Below the pieces are notes generated by a model, which was not told the DNA's origin, ran no database searches, and saw nothing but the letters and a program-made list of their open reading frames with translations. Below, piece after piece: positions 1 to 5,516 of a stretch of DNA of 5,783 nucleotides (positions are counted from its first letter, which is position 1; every line of letters begins with the position of its first letter). This DNA is from Myxococcaceae bacterium (GTDB lineage: Bacteria > Myxococcota > Myxococcia > Myxococcales > Myxococcaceae), in assembly GCA_018262385.1 (NCBI GenBank), contig JAGSPQ010000272.1, positions 1 through 5,783 on the forward strand. The letters are read 5' to 3'. The position numbers and the translations under genes were made by a program.

Positions 1-147
1 CACCACGTAGGGGTAGAGCGCGCCGACCAGCGCGGCGACCCCGATGCCGACCACCACGGCGCGGATCGTCAGCTCGGAGCGCGGACCTTCGGTGGGGGGC
101 GGGGCAGCAGACGGGGCGACTTCGGCGGCGGCAGCGGGTTCGATCAT
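1..147 (-). CDS. N-terminal fragment of probable OPT-family oligopeptide transporter
   Basis: This gene starts at 147 and runs off the left edge, so only 49 codons are visible. The protein opens with an Ala/Pro-rich cytoplasmic stretch of about 20 residues. The motif SELTIRAVVVGIGVAALVG follows at about residues 24-42, and the visible part ends in ALYPYVV. A charged 'ELT-R-A' entry into a glycine-containing first membrane helix ending near a Tyr is how many OPT-family (oligopeptide/siderophore transporter) proteins begin; that is recalled family knowledge. The start is supported by a GAGGAG ribosome binding site (153-158) five bases upstream of the ATG. A multi-pass membrane protein is nearly certain in outline. 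The family call rests on one helix, and another transporter class is possible. It is divergent from the secreted-protein gene at 270 and shares that intergenic region with it. Confidence 0.55.
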   Translation of the reverse strand, partial: MIEPAAAAEVAPSAAPPPTEGPRSELTIRAVVVGIGVAALVGALYPYVV

Positions 148-152
148 CAGGG

Positions 153-158
153 CTCCTC
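153..158 (-). promoter_or_regulatory. Ribosome binding site of the putative OPT transporter
   Basis: On the minus strand the bases read GAGGAG, five bases before the ATG at 147. This is a near-consensus Shine-Dalgarno sequence, the strongest in the window, and it fixes the start of the left-edge gene. Confidence 0.75.
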
Positions 159-210
159 GAAGGGCGCGGACCATATGCCATGTAACCGAGCGGAAACGGG
201 CCACTTCTTC

Positions 211-236
211 ACCCGGCATCCAGTACGTTGCCGGGT
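211..236. repeat. Perfect 8-base inverted repeat in the divergent intergenic region
   Basis: The arms ACCCGGCA (211-218) and TGCCGGGT (229-236) are exact reverse complements separated by a 10-base spacer, with arm centres 18 bases apart. The site lies 34-59 bases upstream of the ATG at 270 and 64-89 bases upstream of the ATG at 147. It could be an operator for a dimeric regulator or a hairpin in the 5' leader of the plus-strand transcript. No regulator gene lies next to it, and an 8-base match in GC-rich DNA may arise by chance. Confidence 0.45.
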
Positions 237-269
237 CCACCCCACCCCCAGCCTCAAAGAGAGCCCTCG

Positions 270-1103
270 ATGAGAATCGCCTTCGCCGTGACCGTCTGCC
301 TGTGTGCCAACGCCGCGCTCGCCGACGGCGAATGCCGGAAGGAGCGGCCGCTGACCAGGCCGGAGCTGGCCTTCTACGAGAAGGCGAAGAGCAGCGCCAA
401 GGCCCTGCCCGCGGTGCCGAAGGGCTGGGAGCAGCACCCGGAGGAGATCCTCGCTCCGGCGAAGCTGTGCACCAACGTGGACCCGCTGTTCAAGAAGGGC
501 GAGGCGCGGCTGAGCCTGGTGGCCGAGACCGAGTACCGCGACCCGGCCGATCGCAGCGCGAAGCTGGACGCGGCGATGAAGGCCGGGCTGCCCACCGCGG
601 ACGAGACGAAGAAGGCGGCCGAGCTGGCGAAGAAGCTGGCGAAGACCGACGGCGGCCCGGCGCTGCTGGCGGCCCAGGCCGAGCAGCAGAAGCTGGCCGA
701 CGCCCAGGCCGCGCGGGGGAACAAGGCGATCCACGAGGCGCGGCTCGACAGCGAAGCGCGGGTGCGGATCAGCTTGAACCCGATGAGCGAGTCGAGCACC
801 GGCTGCGGCTACCAGTCGACGGTGGCGCCGCTGAAGGTCGAGGGCGCGAGCTTCGCTTTCGCCGGCAGCTGCGACTTCTCTTCCAACCCGCAGGAGCCGG
901 AGGCCGGGGTGCTGCTGCTGTTCGGCCCGTGGACCCAGAAGGCGGACGCCACCGGCCTCGAGGCGGCCCCGGCGTACGATCCGAAGAAGCCGCACACCGC
1001 GATTCAGGCGGTCTCGGTGCTGATCACCGGCGACGGCAAGCGCCCCGACGAGCTGCTGAAGGGGATCGACGTGAAGGCGCTCGCCGCGCTGATCGGCAAG
1101 TAG
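270..1103 (+). CDS. Secreted protein of unknown function
   Basis: This encodes 277 residues that I do not recognise as a named family. The start at 270 is chosen over an in-frame ATG at 228 because it gives a clean Sec signal peptide (basic MRIAF, hydrophobic core, ALA cleavage site after residue 18) and has AAAGAGAG six bases upstream. The two signal-peptide cysteines (10, 12) do not form a lipobox, so the mature protein is probably soluble in the periplasm or outside the cell. It has four cysteines (22, 67, 179, 201), enough for two disulfides. Residues 95-165 are rich in Ala, Lys, Glu and Gln and predict long amphipathic helices, possibly a coiled coil. From about 165 on it looks like beta strands with Gly and Phe/Trp (FGPW at 218-221). 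Its stop is 3 bases from the stop of the convergent aminotransferase gene. Confidence 0.85.
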   Translation: MRIAFAVTVCLCANAALADGECRKERPLTRPELAFYEKAKSSAKALPAVPKGWEQHPEEILAPAKLCTNVDPLFKKGEARLSLVAETEYRDPADRSAKLDAAMKAGLPTADETKKAAELAKKLAKTDGGPALLAAQAEQQKLADAQAARGNKAIHEARLDSEARVRISLNPMSESSTGCGYQSTVAPLKVEGASFAFAGSCDFSSNPQEPEAGVLLLFGPWTQKADATGLEAAPAYDPKKPHTAIQAVSVLITGDGKRPDELLKGIDVKALAALIGK

Positions 1104-1106
1104 GGC

Positions 1107-2192
1107 TCAGGCGGCGCGGGAGCGGGAGCGGCGCAGCACCCTGTCCAGCCGCGCGACGCCCGCTTCGAGCTGTTCGATCGGCACCGACGAGAAGCTCAGC
1201 CGCATCGCCAGCGGCTGATCGGGCTGCGGGTCGGCCTGGAAGAACTGGCCCGGCTCGAACGCCACGCCGTTCTCGAGCGCGGTGTAGAGCCAGGACGCAT
1301 CGCTGCCGGGGAGATCCGTCTCGAGCCAGACCGAGAAGCCTCCCTGCGGCGTCTGGAAGCGCACCCCGGGGAGGTGCACCAGCGACGAGAGCAGCCGGTC
1401 GCAGCGATCCTGGTAGTGGGCGCGCAGCTTCTCGAGCCGCGGCTCGAACTCGGGGGAATCGAGCAGGCGCTCGACCACCGCCTGGGACAGCCCGCCGCCC
1501 TGAAGGTCGCGCCTGGCCTTCACCGCGAGCACCTGCGCGCGCACCGCGGCGGGCGCGATCAGCCAGCCCACCCGCAGGCCGGGGCAGAGGATCTTCGAGA
1601 AGGTTCCGATGAAGTAGACGCGGTCGGGGGCGTCGGCGAGCAGCGGCCGCGGCGGGGGGCCACTGAAGAGCAGCTCGCCGTAGGCGTCGTCCTCGATGAT
1701 CACCTCCGCGCCGAGGCAGCGGAGGCGCTGCGCGGGCGTCATCGTGGCGCCGGTGGGGTTGCTGATCACCGGCATCACGTAGGTCACCGGCTGAGCCAGC
1801 CGCGCTTCGGGAGCGCACTGCGCCGACTCGAAGATGTCGAGCGCGCCGGGATAGGTGACGCGGTCGACCTGCACCTGCAGCGCGCCAATCACCTCCATCG
1901 CGATCGCCAGCGCGTCTTGAGCGCCGTTGGTGATGATCACCTCGTCCGGCTGGACCATTGCGCCACGCGAGCGCATTTTTGTCGCGATCAGCGTCCGCAG
2001 GCCCAGCCGGCCCTCGGGCGATGCGCACTCAAGCGCCGAGGCGCCTACCTCTTCCTCGATCGCCTCGCTCGTCGCTAGCGCGAGCGCCTTGTGGGGAAAC
2101 GTCTCGGGAGCAGGAAGCCCACCGGCGAAAGAGATGATCCCCTCTCGCCCCGCGGCCTGGCGCAGCAGCCGGTCGATGGTGTGCGTTCGCAT
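1107..2192 (-). CDS. Class I/II PLP-dependent aminotransferase (2-aminoadipate/MocR-type fold), shortened core
   Basis: This encodes 361 residues of a fold-type I aminotransferase, a cytoplasmic enzyme that moves amino groups between amino acids and 2-oxoacids through pyridoxal phosphate. Family marks are SFAGGLPAPETFP (21-33), TNGAQDAL (88-95), Tyr114, Asn145 in SNPTG, EDDAYGEL with the cofactor Asp at 168, GTFSK with Lys200 as expected Schiff-base residue, GLRVGW with Arg207, and MRLSFS with Arg331 for the substrate carboxylate. The closest known group is the LysN/2-aminoadipate and aromatic aminotransferase set; it lacks the GntR DNA-binding domain of MocR regulators. It seems about 25 residues shorter than relatives between positions 90 and 170, and Cys56 replaces a usual Tyr. 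ATG 2192 has no clear ribosome binding site. It follows the lipoprotein gene by 50 bases, so it may be last in that transcript. Substrate cannot be told. Confidence 0.88.
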   Translation of the reverse strand: MRTHTIDRLLRQAAGREGIISFAGGLPAPETFPHKALALATSEAIEEEVGASALECASPEGRLGLRTLIATKMRSRGAMVQPDEVIITNGAQDALAIAMEVIGALQVQVDRVTYPGALDIFESAQCAPEARLAQPVTYVMPVISNPTGATMTPAQRLRCLGAEVIIEDDAYGELLFSGPPPRPLLADAPDRVYFIGTFSKILCPGLRVGWLIAPAAVRAQVLAVKARRDLQGGGLSQAVVERLLDSPEFEPRLEKLRAHYQDRCDRLLSSLVHLPGVRFQTPQGGFSVWLETDLPGSDASWLYTALENGVAFEPGQFFQADPQPDQPLAMRLSFSSVPIEQLEAGVARLDRVLRRSRSRAA

Positions 2193-2242
2193 CGCCGAAG
2201 GAATTGCATCCGGTATGCCGCGTAACTTCCTGCGCGCCCGCG
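2193..2242 (-). other. Short gap between lipoprotein stop and aminotransferase ATG
   Basis: Fifty bases separate the two same-strand genes. I see no T-rich intrinsic terminator and no strong ribosome binding site near the ATG. AGGAAG occurs on the minus strand about 30 bases upstream of it, too far to serve that start. The aminotransferase frame stays open through this gap into the lipoprotein gene, so a non-ATG start slightly upstream is possible. Confidence 0.5.
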
Positions 2243-4792
2243 TCAGCGCGCGCTGCGGCGGCGGCGCACGAGGCTGATCAGCCCTGGCAGCGCAAACCAC
2301 GCAGTGCCCGAAGTCGCGTCACAGCCACAGCCGACCGCGAGGCTCTTCTCCGCGAGCCCGCCGTCGCCTGCTGCTCCGCCCCCTGCCCCGCCAGCGGATC
2401 CGCCACCGCCGCCACCGCCCGCGCCACCGCCCGCGCCGCCGCCCGCGCCGCCGTCGATGCCACCATCCACGCCGGCGTCGACCTCGCCGAACCCACCGTC
2501 GGCGAGGACGCAGACATTGGCGACACAGAATCCGGTGCGGCACTCGAGCGCCACGCCGCAAGGGGTGCCGCCGGCCTGGGCGCCGATCGAGCGCGTCACC
2601 ACCCGCGACGCGCCGAGCGGCGGTGAGCGGTGCTGGCTGGACGCGACCACCAGGGCGGAATCACCGGAGTACGCCAGCCGCGGCTCTCGGTGGGCCGGAG
2701 ACGCCGGCAGCAGCACCATCGGCGGGTCGAGCGCCACCGATCCGCTGGCCGGAAGCGTCTGCGCCACGATCTCGCCGTTCAGCCGACGCCAGGTCACCAC
2801 GTACTGCCGCCCGTTCCAGACGGTGTGCGGCTGCTCTCCGGCGGCGAGGTTGTTGTCGAGGAGGATCCGGGGCGTGTCGACGATGCCGCCGTCGCCGAGG
2901 ATCCGGGTGGCGGAGAGCTGATAGTCGTCGAACCACGCGAGCAGGTAGCCGGTGCCGTCGCTGGCCACCGAGGGGTGAAACTGCGCGGCGGCCGATCCCG
3001 ACAGGGTGCTCGCGGGGTCATCGAGCCGGAGGCCCGCCGGAGTCACCCGCGAGAAGGCGATTCGGTTGTCCTCGCTCCAGGCGACCAACCAGCCCTGCGC
3101 GTTTCCGGCGATGGCGGCGCTGCGCTCCGAGAAGCCGACGTTGGCCGCGAACGGTGCGGGAGTGGCGAGCAGGCTTCCCGAGGCGGTGACCACCGCCGAG
3201 TAGAGATCCTCGCTGGCCAGCCGATCCTCCGTCCACACCACCAGAAAGGCCCCGCCACCGAAGGCGACCGCCGGCTCCCAGTGGGAAAAACCGCCCGCCG
3301 GCGACGCGGCTGCCCCCACCGGCAGGCAATCCCCGCTGAGGCGAAGCGCGCGGACCGTCGGCGTCGTCTCGTTCACGATCCAGACCCCCAGCTGCTGCCC
3401 CGCCCCCGACGCGACCCGCGGCCTCACCCCGGGAACGTTGGTCAGCAGCGTCTCGAGCCCGAGCGCGTTTCCCGCCCGATCGAAGGCCCGGCACGCGGGC
3501 CGCTGGTAGCCCAGCCGGCTGTCCTCCCAGACGACGACGAAGCCCCCGTCGGTTCCCGCCACGTCCGGCCCGAACTGCGAGTTGGCCGAGCGCGCGATCT
3601 GGGGAACCGCTGCCGGGCTGCCGCCGTCGCCCCGGTCGAGCAGGAGGCCGGCGACGCCCCCGCTGGGGGGGCCATCCTCGATCCAGGCGGCGAGGACCTT
3701 CGCTCCGCCGGTCGCGGCGACCGCGTGGCGGCCGTTGTTGCTCAGCTCCACTGCAGGGCTGACGACGACTGGCGTGCCGGGCGCCACCCGCGCCGCCAGC
3801 ACCACCGACCTCGCCCCGCCCTGGCCCTCGAACAGCACTCCCCAGCTGGTGAGATCCCACAGCACCGCCGGGCGCACGTGCACGTCGGCGAGGCTGTCGA
3901 TCACGAACGGGCCCGCCTCGACCGCCACGCCGCTCGAGTCGTAGCGCCGCCCGAAGATGTCGGTGCCGTCGTCCCACGCGAGCATCAGCTCGCCGCTGGC
4001 CGGATCCACCGCTCCCGCCGGGCGCGACTCCTGCGCCGCCCCCGTGCTCACCGGCTGGCCTCCGACTGGATTCACCACCCCGGCGGGGCTCACCTGCGCG
4101 GCGTAGATGTCGGCGTTCCCGCTGCGGCGATCGGTCCACGCGATCCAGTATTCGCCGTTGACCGAAGGGATCACCGCCGGCTCGGTGCGATGGCCGGTGC
4201 CGCTGCTGATCGGAAAGCTGGCCGCCGCGCCGAGGCCGTTGGACGAGAGCAGCCGGCCCTGAATCGTCCACGTCCCGGCAATCAGCTCGGCCCACGAGAC
4301 GAGGAAGCCGCCGTCGCTGGTGGCGAGCGAGATGGTCCGCTTCTCGTTGTTCCCGCCCGAGAAGACGATCGGCGCCGGGTCGAGGACGCCGCCGTCGGCC
4401 GAGATCCGCACCCCGCGCGCTTCGGAGAACGTGGTCCAGGCGACCAGGCAGGGATCCGGCAGGCACGCCACGGCGGGGACGTTTCCGGACGGCGCGATCG
4501 ACAGCCCCGAGGGGTCCAGCAGCCCGCCGTCGAACCCCAGCCGCGCGGCCCACACCTCTTCTTGGCCGTTGTTCGCCAGCCGGTCGTCGCTCCACGCGAG
4601 CAGCCAGTGGTCCACCGAGGTGCCGATCGCGAGGTCGGCCTGGTTCATCGCCGCGCCGCCGAACACCGGGGCGTCCACCAGCGTCTCGACCCCGAGCAGC
4701 CCGGCGCGTTCGCGACTCGGCGGGCGGGAGCCCTCGGGCGCTGGCGAGGTGCACCCAGCGAGGAGCAGCACACCGAGCGCCGCCCGCTTCAT
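2243..4792 (-). CDS. Surface lipoprotein with ~14 beta-propeller-like repeats and MYXO-CTERM tail
   Basis: This encodes 849 residues. The start at 4792 gives a lipoprotein signal peptide (MKRAALGVLLLAGC, lipidated Cys14, Thr at +2) and overlaps the upstream stop as ATGA, so translation is probably coupled. After a Pro/Ser/Arg-rich spacer, residues 55-740 hold about fourteen repeats of 47-54 residues. Each has a hydrophobic strand ending in Trp (LLAWSDDR, YWIAWTDRR, FVVVWEDSR, FLVVWTEDR), then a strand such as 'A-R-L' and a Gly/Asp turn. This pattern is typical of beta-propellers and fits two seven-bladed units. Then come a four-Cys motif (745-761), a Gly/Ala linker (766-812) and a MYXO-CTERM tail (820-849). 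The cell surface is the expected location. The ligand or partner is unknown, and I see no catalytic motif. The next gene downstream is the aminotransferase. Confidence 0.88.
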   Translation of the reverse strand: MKRAALGVLLLAGCTSPAPEGSRPPSRERAGLLGVETLVDAPVFGGAAMNQADLAIGTSVDHWLLAWSDDRLANNGQEEVWAARLGFDGGLLDPSGLSIAPSGNVPAVACLPDPCLVAWTTFSEARGVRISADGGVLDPAPIVFSGGNNEKRTISLATSDGGFLVSWAELIAGTWTIQGRLLSSNGLGAAASFPISSGTGHRTEPAVIPSVNGEYWIAWTDRRSGNADIYAAQVSPAGVVNPVGGQPVSTGAAQESRPAGAVDPASGELMLAWDDGTDIFGRRYDSSGVAVEAGPFVIDSLADVHVRPAVLWDLTSWGVLFEGQGGARSVVLAARVAPGTPVVVSPAVELSNNGRHAVAATGGAKVLAAWIEDGPPSGGVAGLLLDRGDGGSPAAVPQIARSANSQFGPDVAGTDGGFVVVWEDSRLGYQRPACRAFDRAGNALGLETLLTNVPGVRPRVASGAGQQLGVWIVNETTPTVRALRLSGDCLPVGAAASPAGGFSHWEPAVAFGGGAFLVVWTEDRLASEDLYSAVVTASGSLLATPAPFAANVGFSERSAAIAGNAQGWLVAWSEDNRIAFSRVTPAGLRLDDPASTLSGSAAAQFHPSVASDGTGYLLAWFDDYQLSATRILGDGGIVDTPRILLDNNLAAGEQPHTVWNGRQYVVTWRRLNGEIVAQTLPASGSVALDPPMVLLPASPAHREPRLAYSGDSALVVASSQHRSPPLGASRVVTRSIGAQAGGTPCGVALECRTGFCVANVCVLADGGFGEVDAGVDGGIDGGAGGGAGGGAGGGGGGGSAGGAGGGAAGDGGLAEKSLAVGCGCDATSGTAWFALPGLISLVRRRRSAR
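2246..2335 (-). other. MYXO-CTERM-type sorting tail
   Basis: The last 30 codons (820-849) read VGCGCDATSG, a short hydrophobic segment of about 13 residues (TAWFALPGLISLV), then RRRRSAR at the end. This three-part signal is the MYXO-CTERM pattern, processed by a CPBP-type myxosortase in myxobacteria according to published work. The hydrophobic stretch is shorter and more Pro/Gly-interrupted than usual, but the Cys pair and Arg cluster are well placed. Confidence 0.8.
2357..2497 (-). repeat. Gly/Ala-rich linker, low-complexity, with 12-base tandem units
   Basis: Codons 766-812 encode a flexible linker of Gly, Ala and Asp, including a run of seven Gly (792-798). At DNA level the plus strand shows three adjacent 12-base units at 2418-2453: CCCGCGCCACCG once, then CCCGCGCCGCCG twice. 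Each encodes Gly-Gly-Ala-Gly in phase. Such a tract can change length in frame by slippage. Its place between the Cys motif and the sorting tail suggests a stalk holding the repeat domain away from the membrane. Confidence 0.8.
2510..2560 (-). other. Four-cysteine motif before the linker
   Basis: Residues 745-761 contain Cys with spacing C-x5-C-x4-C-x4-C (CGVALECRTGFCVANVC). Small Cys knots of this 'C...EC.TGFC..GVC' type are common just before the C-terminal linker in myxobacterial surface proteins; this is recalled knowledge. Two disulfides are likely once the protein is exported. Confidence 0.6.
2579..4630 (-). other. Region of ~14 Trp repeats, predicted beta-propeller(s)
   Basis: Repeats are spaced by their conserved Trp at residues 67, 119, 167, 219, 273, 317, 370, 422, 471, 520, 572, 620 and 668. 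A fourteenth, lacking Trp, lies near 715. Spacing stays within 44-54 residues. The sixth (Trp317, WGVLFEGQG) departs most from the others, with its Trp three residues early. Many units have acidic or basic residues right after the Trp (SDDR, TDRR, EDSR, TEDR, SEDN, FDDY). Fourteen units could fold as two seven-bladed propellers. The repeats are diverged at DNA level, so this is ancient internal duplication. Confidence 0.7.
4751..4792 (-). other. Lipoprotein signal peptide of the repeat protein
   Basis: Codons 1-14 read Met-Lys-Arg, a short hydrophobic core, then the lipobox Leu-Ala-Gly-Cys at 11-14. Signal peptidase II would cut before Cys14, which becomes acylated. The residue after it is Thr, not Asp, so by the enterobacterial +2 rule it would go to the outer membrane; whether that rule holds in myxobacteria is not certain. 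Confidence 0.85.
4789..4792 (-). other. ATGA stop-start overlap
   Basis: The DJ-1/PfpI stop TGA (4791-4789) shares bases with the lipoprotein ATG (4792-4790). No good Shine-Dalgarno precedes this ATG, which favours coupled translation. This is the strongest single sign that the minus-strand genes form an operon. Confidence 0.85.
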
Positions 4793-5514
4793 GCCCGCAC
4801 CCGCTCGAGCAGCTTCTTCGCGAACAGGTAGGCGTCGCCCGGCCAGCGGGCCGAGACGTAGTTGGCGTCCTCCACCACGAAGGCCGCGCGGTCGTCGAGG
4901 TCGGTGCCGCGGGTGCTCAGCTCGATCGGCCCGCGGACGAAGTCTTCCTTCTTCTCCAGCGCGCCGGTGACTTCCTCTTCGACGTAGGCGTCGTAGGTCC
5001 GGTAGTAGCGGCCCAGGCTCCAGAAGGTGGCGAGGTACGCGCTGCGCTCCATGTACTTCGGCAGGCAGGTGGTGCGCCGCCCCTTGAGCACTCCGGCGCG
5101 CGCGGCGACGAGCACCCCGTGACAGATCGCCCCCACCGGCCGGTTGAGGGCGAAGAACTGGCGCACCTTCGCCTGGAGCTCCTGGCTGCCCAGGTACTGC
5201 TTCATCCCCGGAGCGTGGCCGCCCGGGAGAATCAGCGCGTCGAACCGGGTCACGTCGAGCCCCGCCCACGCCACCGGAGCCTGGAACCCGGGCGAGGCGA
5301 TCATCTCGGCGTACCAGGCGCGCGGCTCGCTCTGCGCCCCCAGCTTTCCGAACAGCACCCCGGTCAGCAGCAGCGGATCCGCGGCCGGAGCGACGCCGCC
5401 CCGCTCGGTGACGAACACCACCTCGTGCCCGGCGCGGGTGAGCACCTTCCACGGCACCGCCACCTCGGTCACGTCGAAGTCGGTGTCCGGAAGGGGGATC
5501 CAGATTCGCGCCAT
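4789..5514 (-). CDS. DJ-1/PfpI-family protein (type 1 glutamine amidotransferase-like)
   Basis: This encodes 241 residues, a complete DJ-1/PfpI domain. The N-terminal strand (ARIWIPLP) leads into FDVTEVAVPWKVL, with an acidic residue (Asp14 or Glu17) near the expected active site. Residues 92-104 read DALILPGGHAPGM. The nucleophile elbow GAICHG places the reactive Cys at 131 with His132 next to it. An insert at about 45-85 and the segments CLPKYMERSAY (150-160), RYYRTY and NYVSARWPGDA (218-227) match the long subfamily also found in fungi. Known relatives include glyoxalase III/chaperones, proteases and hydratases, so the reaction cannot be assigned; a stress-related cytoplasmic role is the usual guess. 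No signal peptide is seen. It starts 2 bases after the FG-GAP gene stop without a clear ribosome binding site and ends overlapping the lipoprotein start by 4 bases. Confidence 0.92.
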   Translation of the reverse strand: MARIWIPLPDTDFDVTEVAVPWKVLTRAGHEVVFVTERGGVAPAADPLLLTGVLFGKLGAQSEPRAWYAEMIASPGFQAPVAWAGLDVTRFDALILPGGHAPGMKQYLGSQELQAKVRQFFALNRPVGAICHGVLVAARAGVLKGRRTTCLPKYMERSAYLATFWSLGRYYRTYDAYVEEEVTGALEKKEDFVRGPIELSTRGTDLDDRAAFVVEDANYVSARWPGDAYLFAKKLLERVRA

Positions 5515-5516
5515 CG

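Larger units (their letters stand above)
148..269. promoter_or_regulatory. Divergent intergenic region with promoters expected for both flanking genes
   Basis: These 122 bases separate two divergently transcribed genes, so at least two promoters should lie here. The part around 172-188 is locally less GC-rich, with a CATATG hexamer and a TGTAACC stretch. It is a plausible site for promoter elements, but I cannot pick convincing -35/-10 pairs for either direction. Each gene has its own ribosome binding site: GAGGAG at 153-158 for the minus gene, and AAAGAGAG at 256-263 for the plus gene, six bases before its ATG. The inverted repeat at 211-236 also sits here. The promoter assignment follows from gene arrangement, not from recognised motifs. 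Confidence 0.5.

Noticed and set aside
147..995. 282-residue open frame on the minus strand, antisense to the secreted protein
   Set aside because: The composition is Arg/Leu/Gly-rich without a recognisable domain. It ends exactly where the transporter start and its ribosome binding site lie.
44..1612. 522-residue open frame on the plus strand
   Set aside because: It crosses the divergent intergenic region, the secreted-protein gene in another frame and the aminotransferase antisense. Its composition is Arg/Gly/Ala-rich without motifs.
2232..2253. GCGCGC inverted repeat as a terminator of the lipoprotein gene
   Set aside because: The arms are simple GC alternation, common by chance at this GC content. 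No T-run follows on the minus strand, and part of it lies inside the coding end.
2193..2300. Extra 36 N-terminal residues for the aminotransferase from an ATG at 2300
   Set aside because: This would overlap the conserved MYXO-CTERM coding end by 58 bases. The added residues are Arg/Pro-rich without family similarity, except possibly the last dozen or so.
3018..4754. 578-residue minus-strand frame inside the lipoprotein gene
   Set aside because: It is an alternative frame of the same strand, Arg/Gly-rich with no motifs. The lipoprotein frame explains the region fully.
2630..4831. 733-residue open frame on the plus strand, antisense to the repeat lipoprotein
   Set aside because: It is rich in Arg, Pro, His and Gly with no domain, which is typical of the antisense of a high-GC gene. 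The minus-strand product has a signal peptide, regular repeats and a sorting tail.
4793..5452. Upstream extension of the lipoprotein frame through the DJ-1/PfpI gene to 5452
   Set aside because: The extension has out-of-frame composition over a well-conserved DJ-1/PfpI gene. The lipobox signal peptide at 4792 clearly marks the true start.
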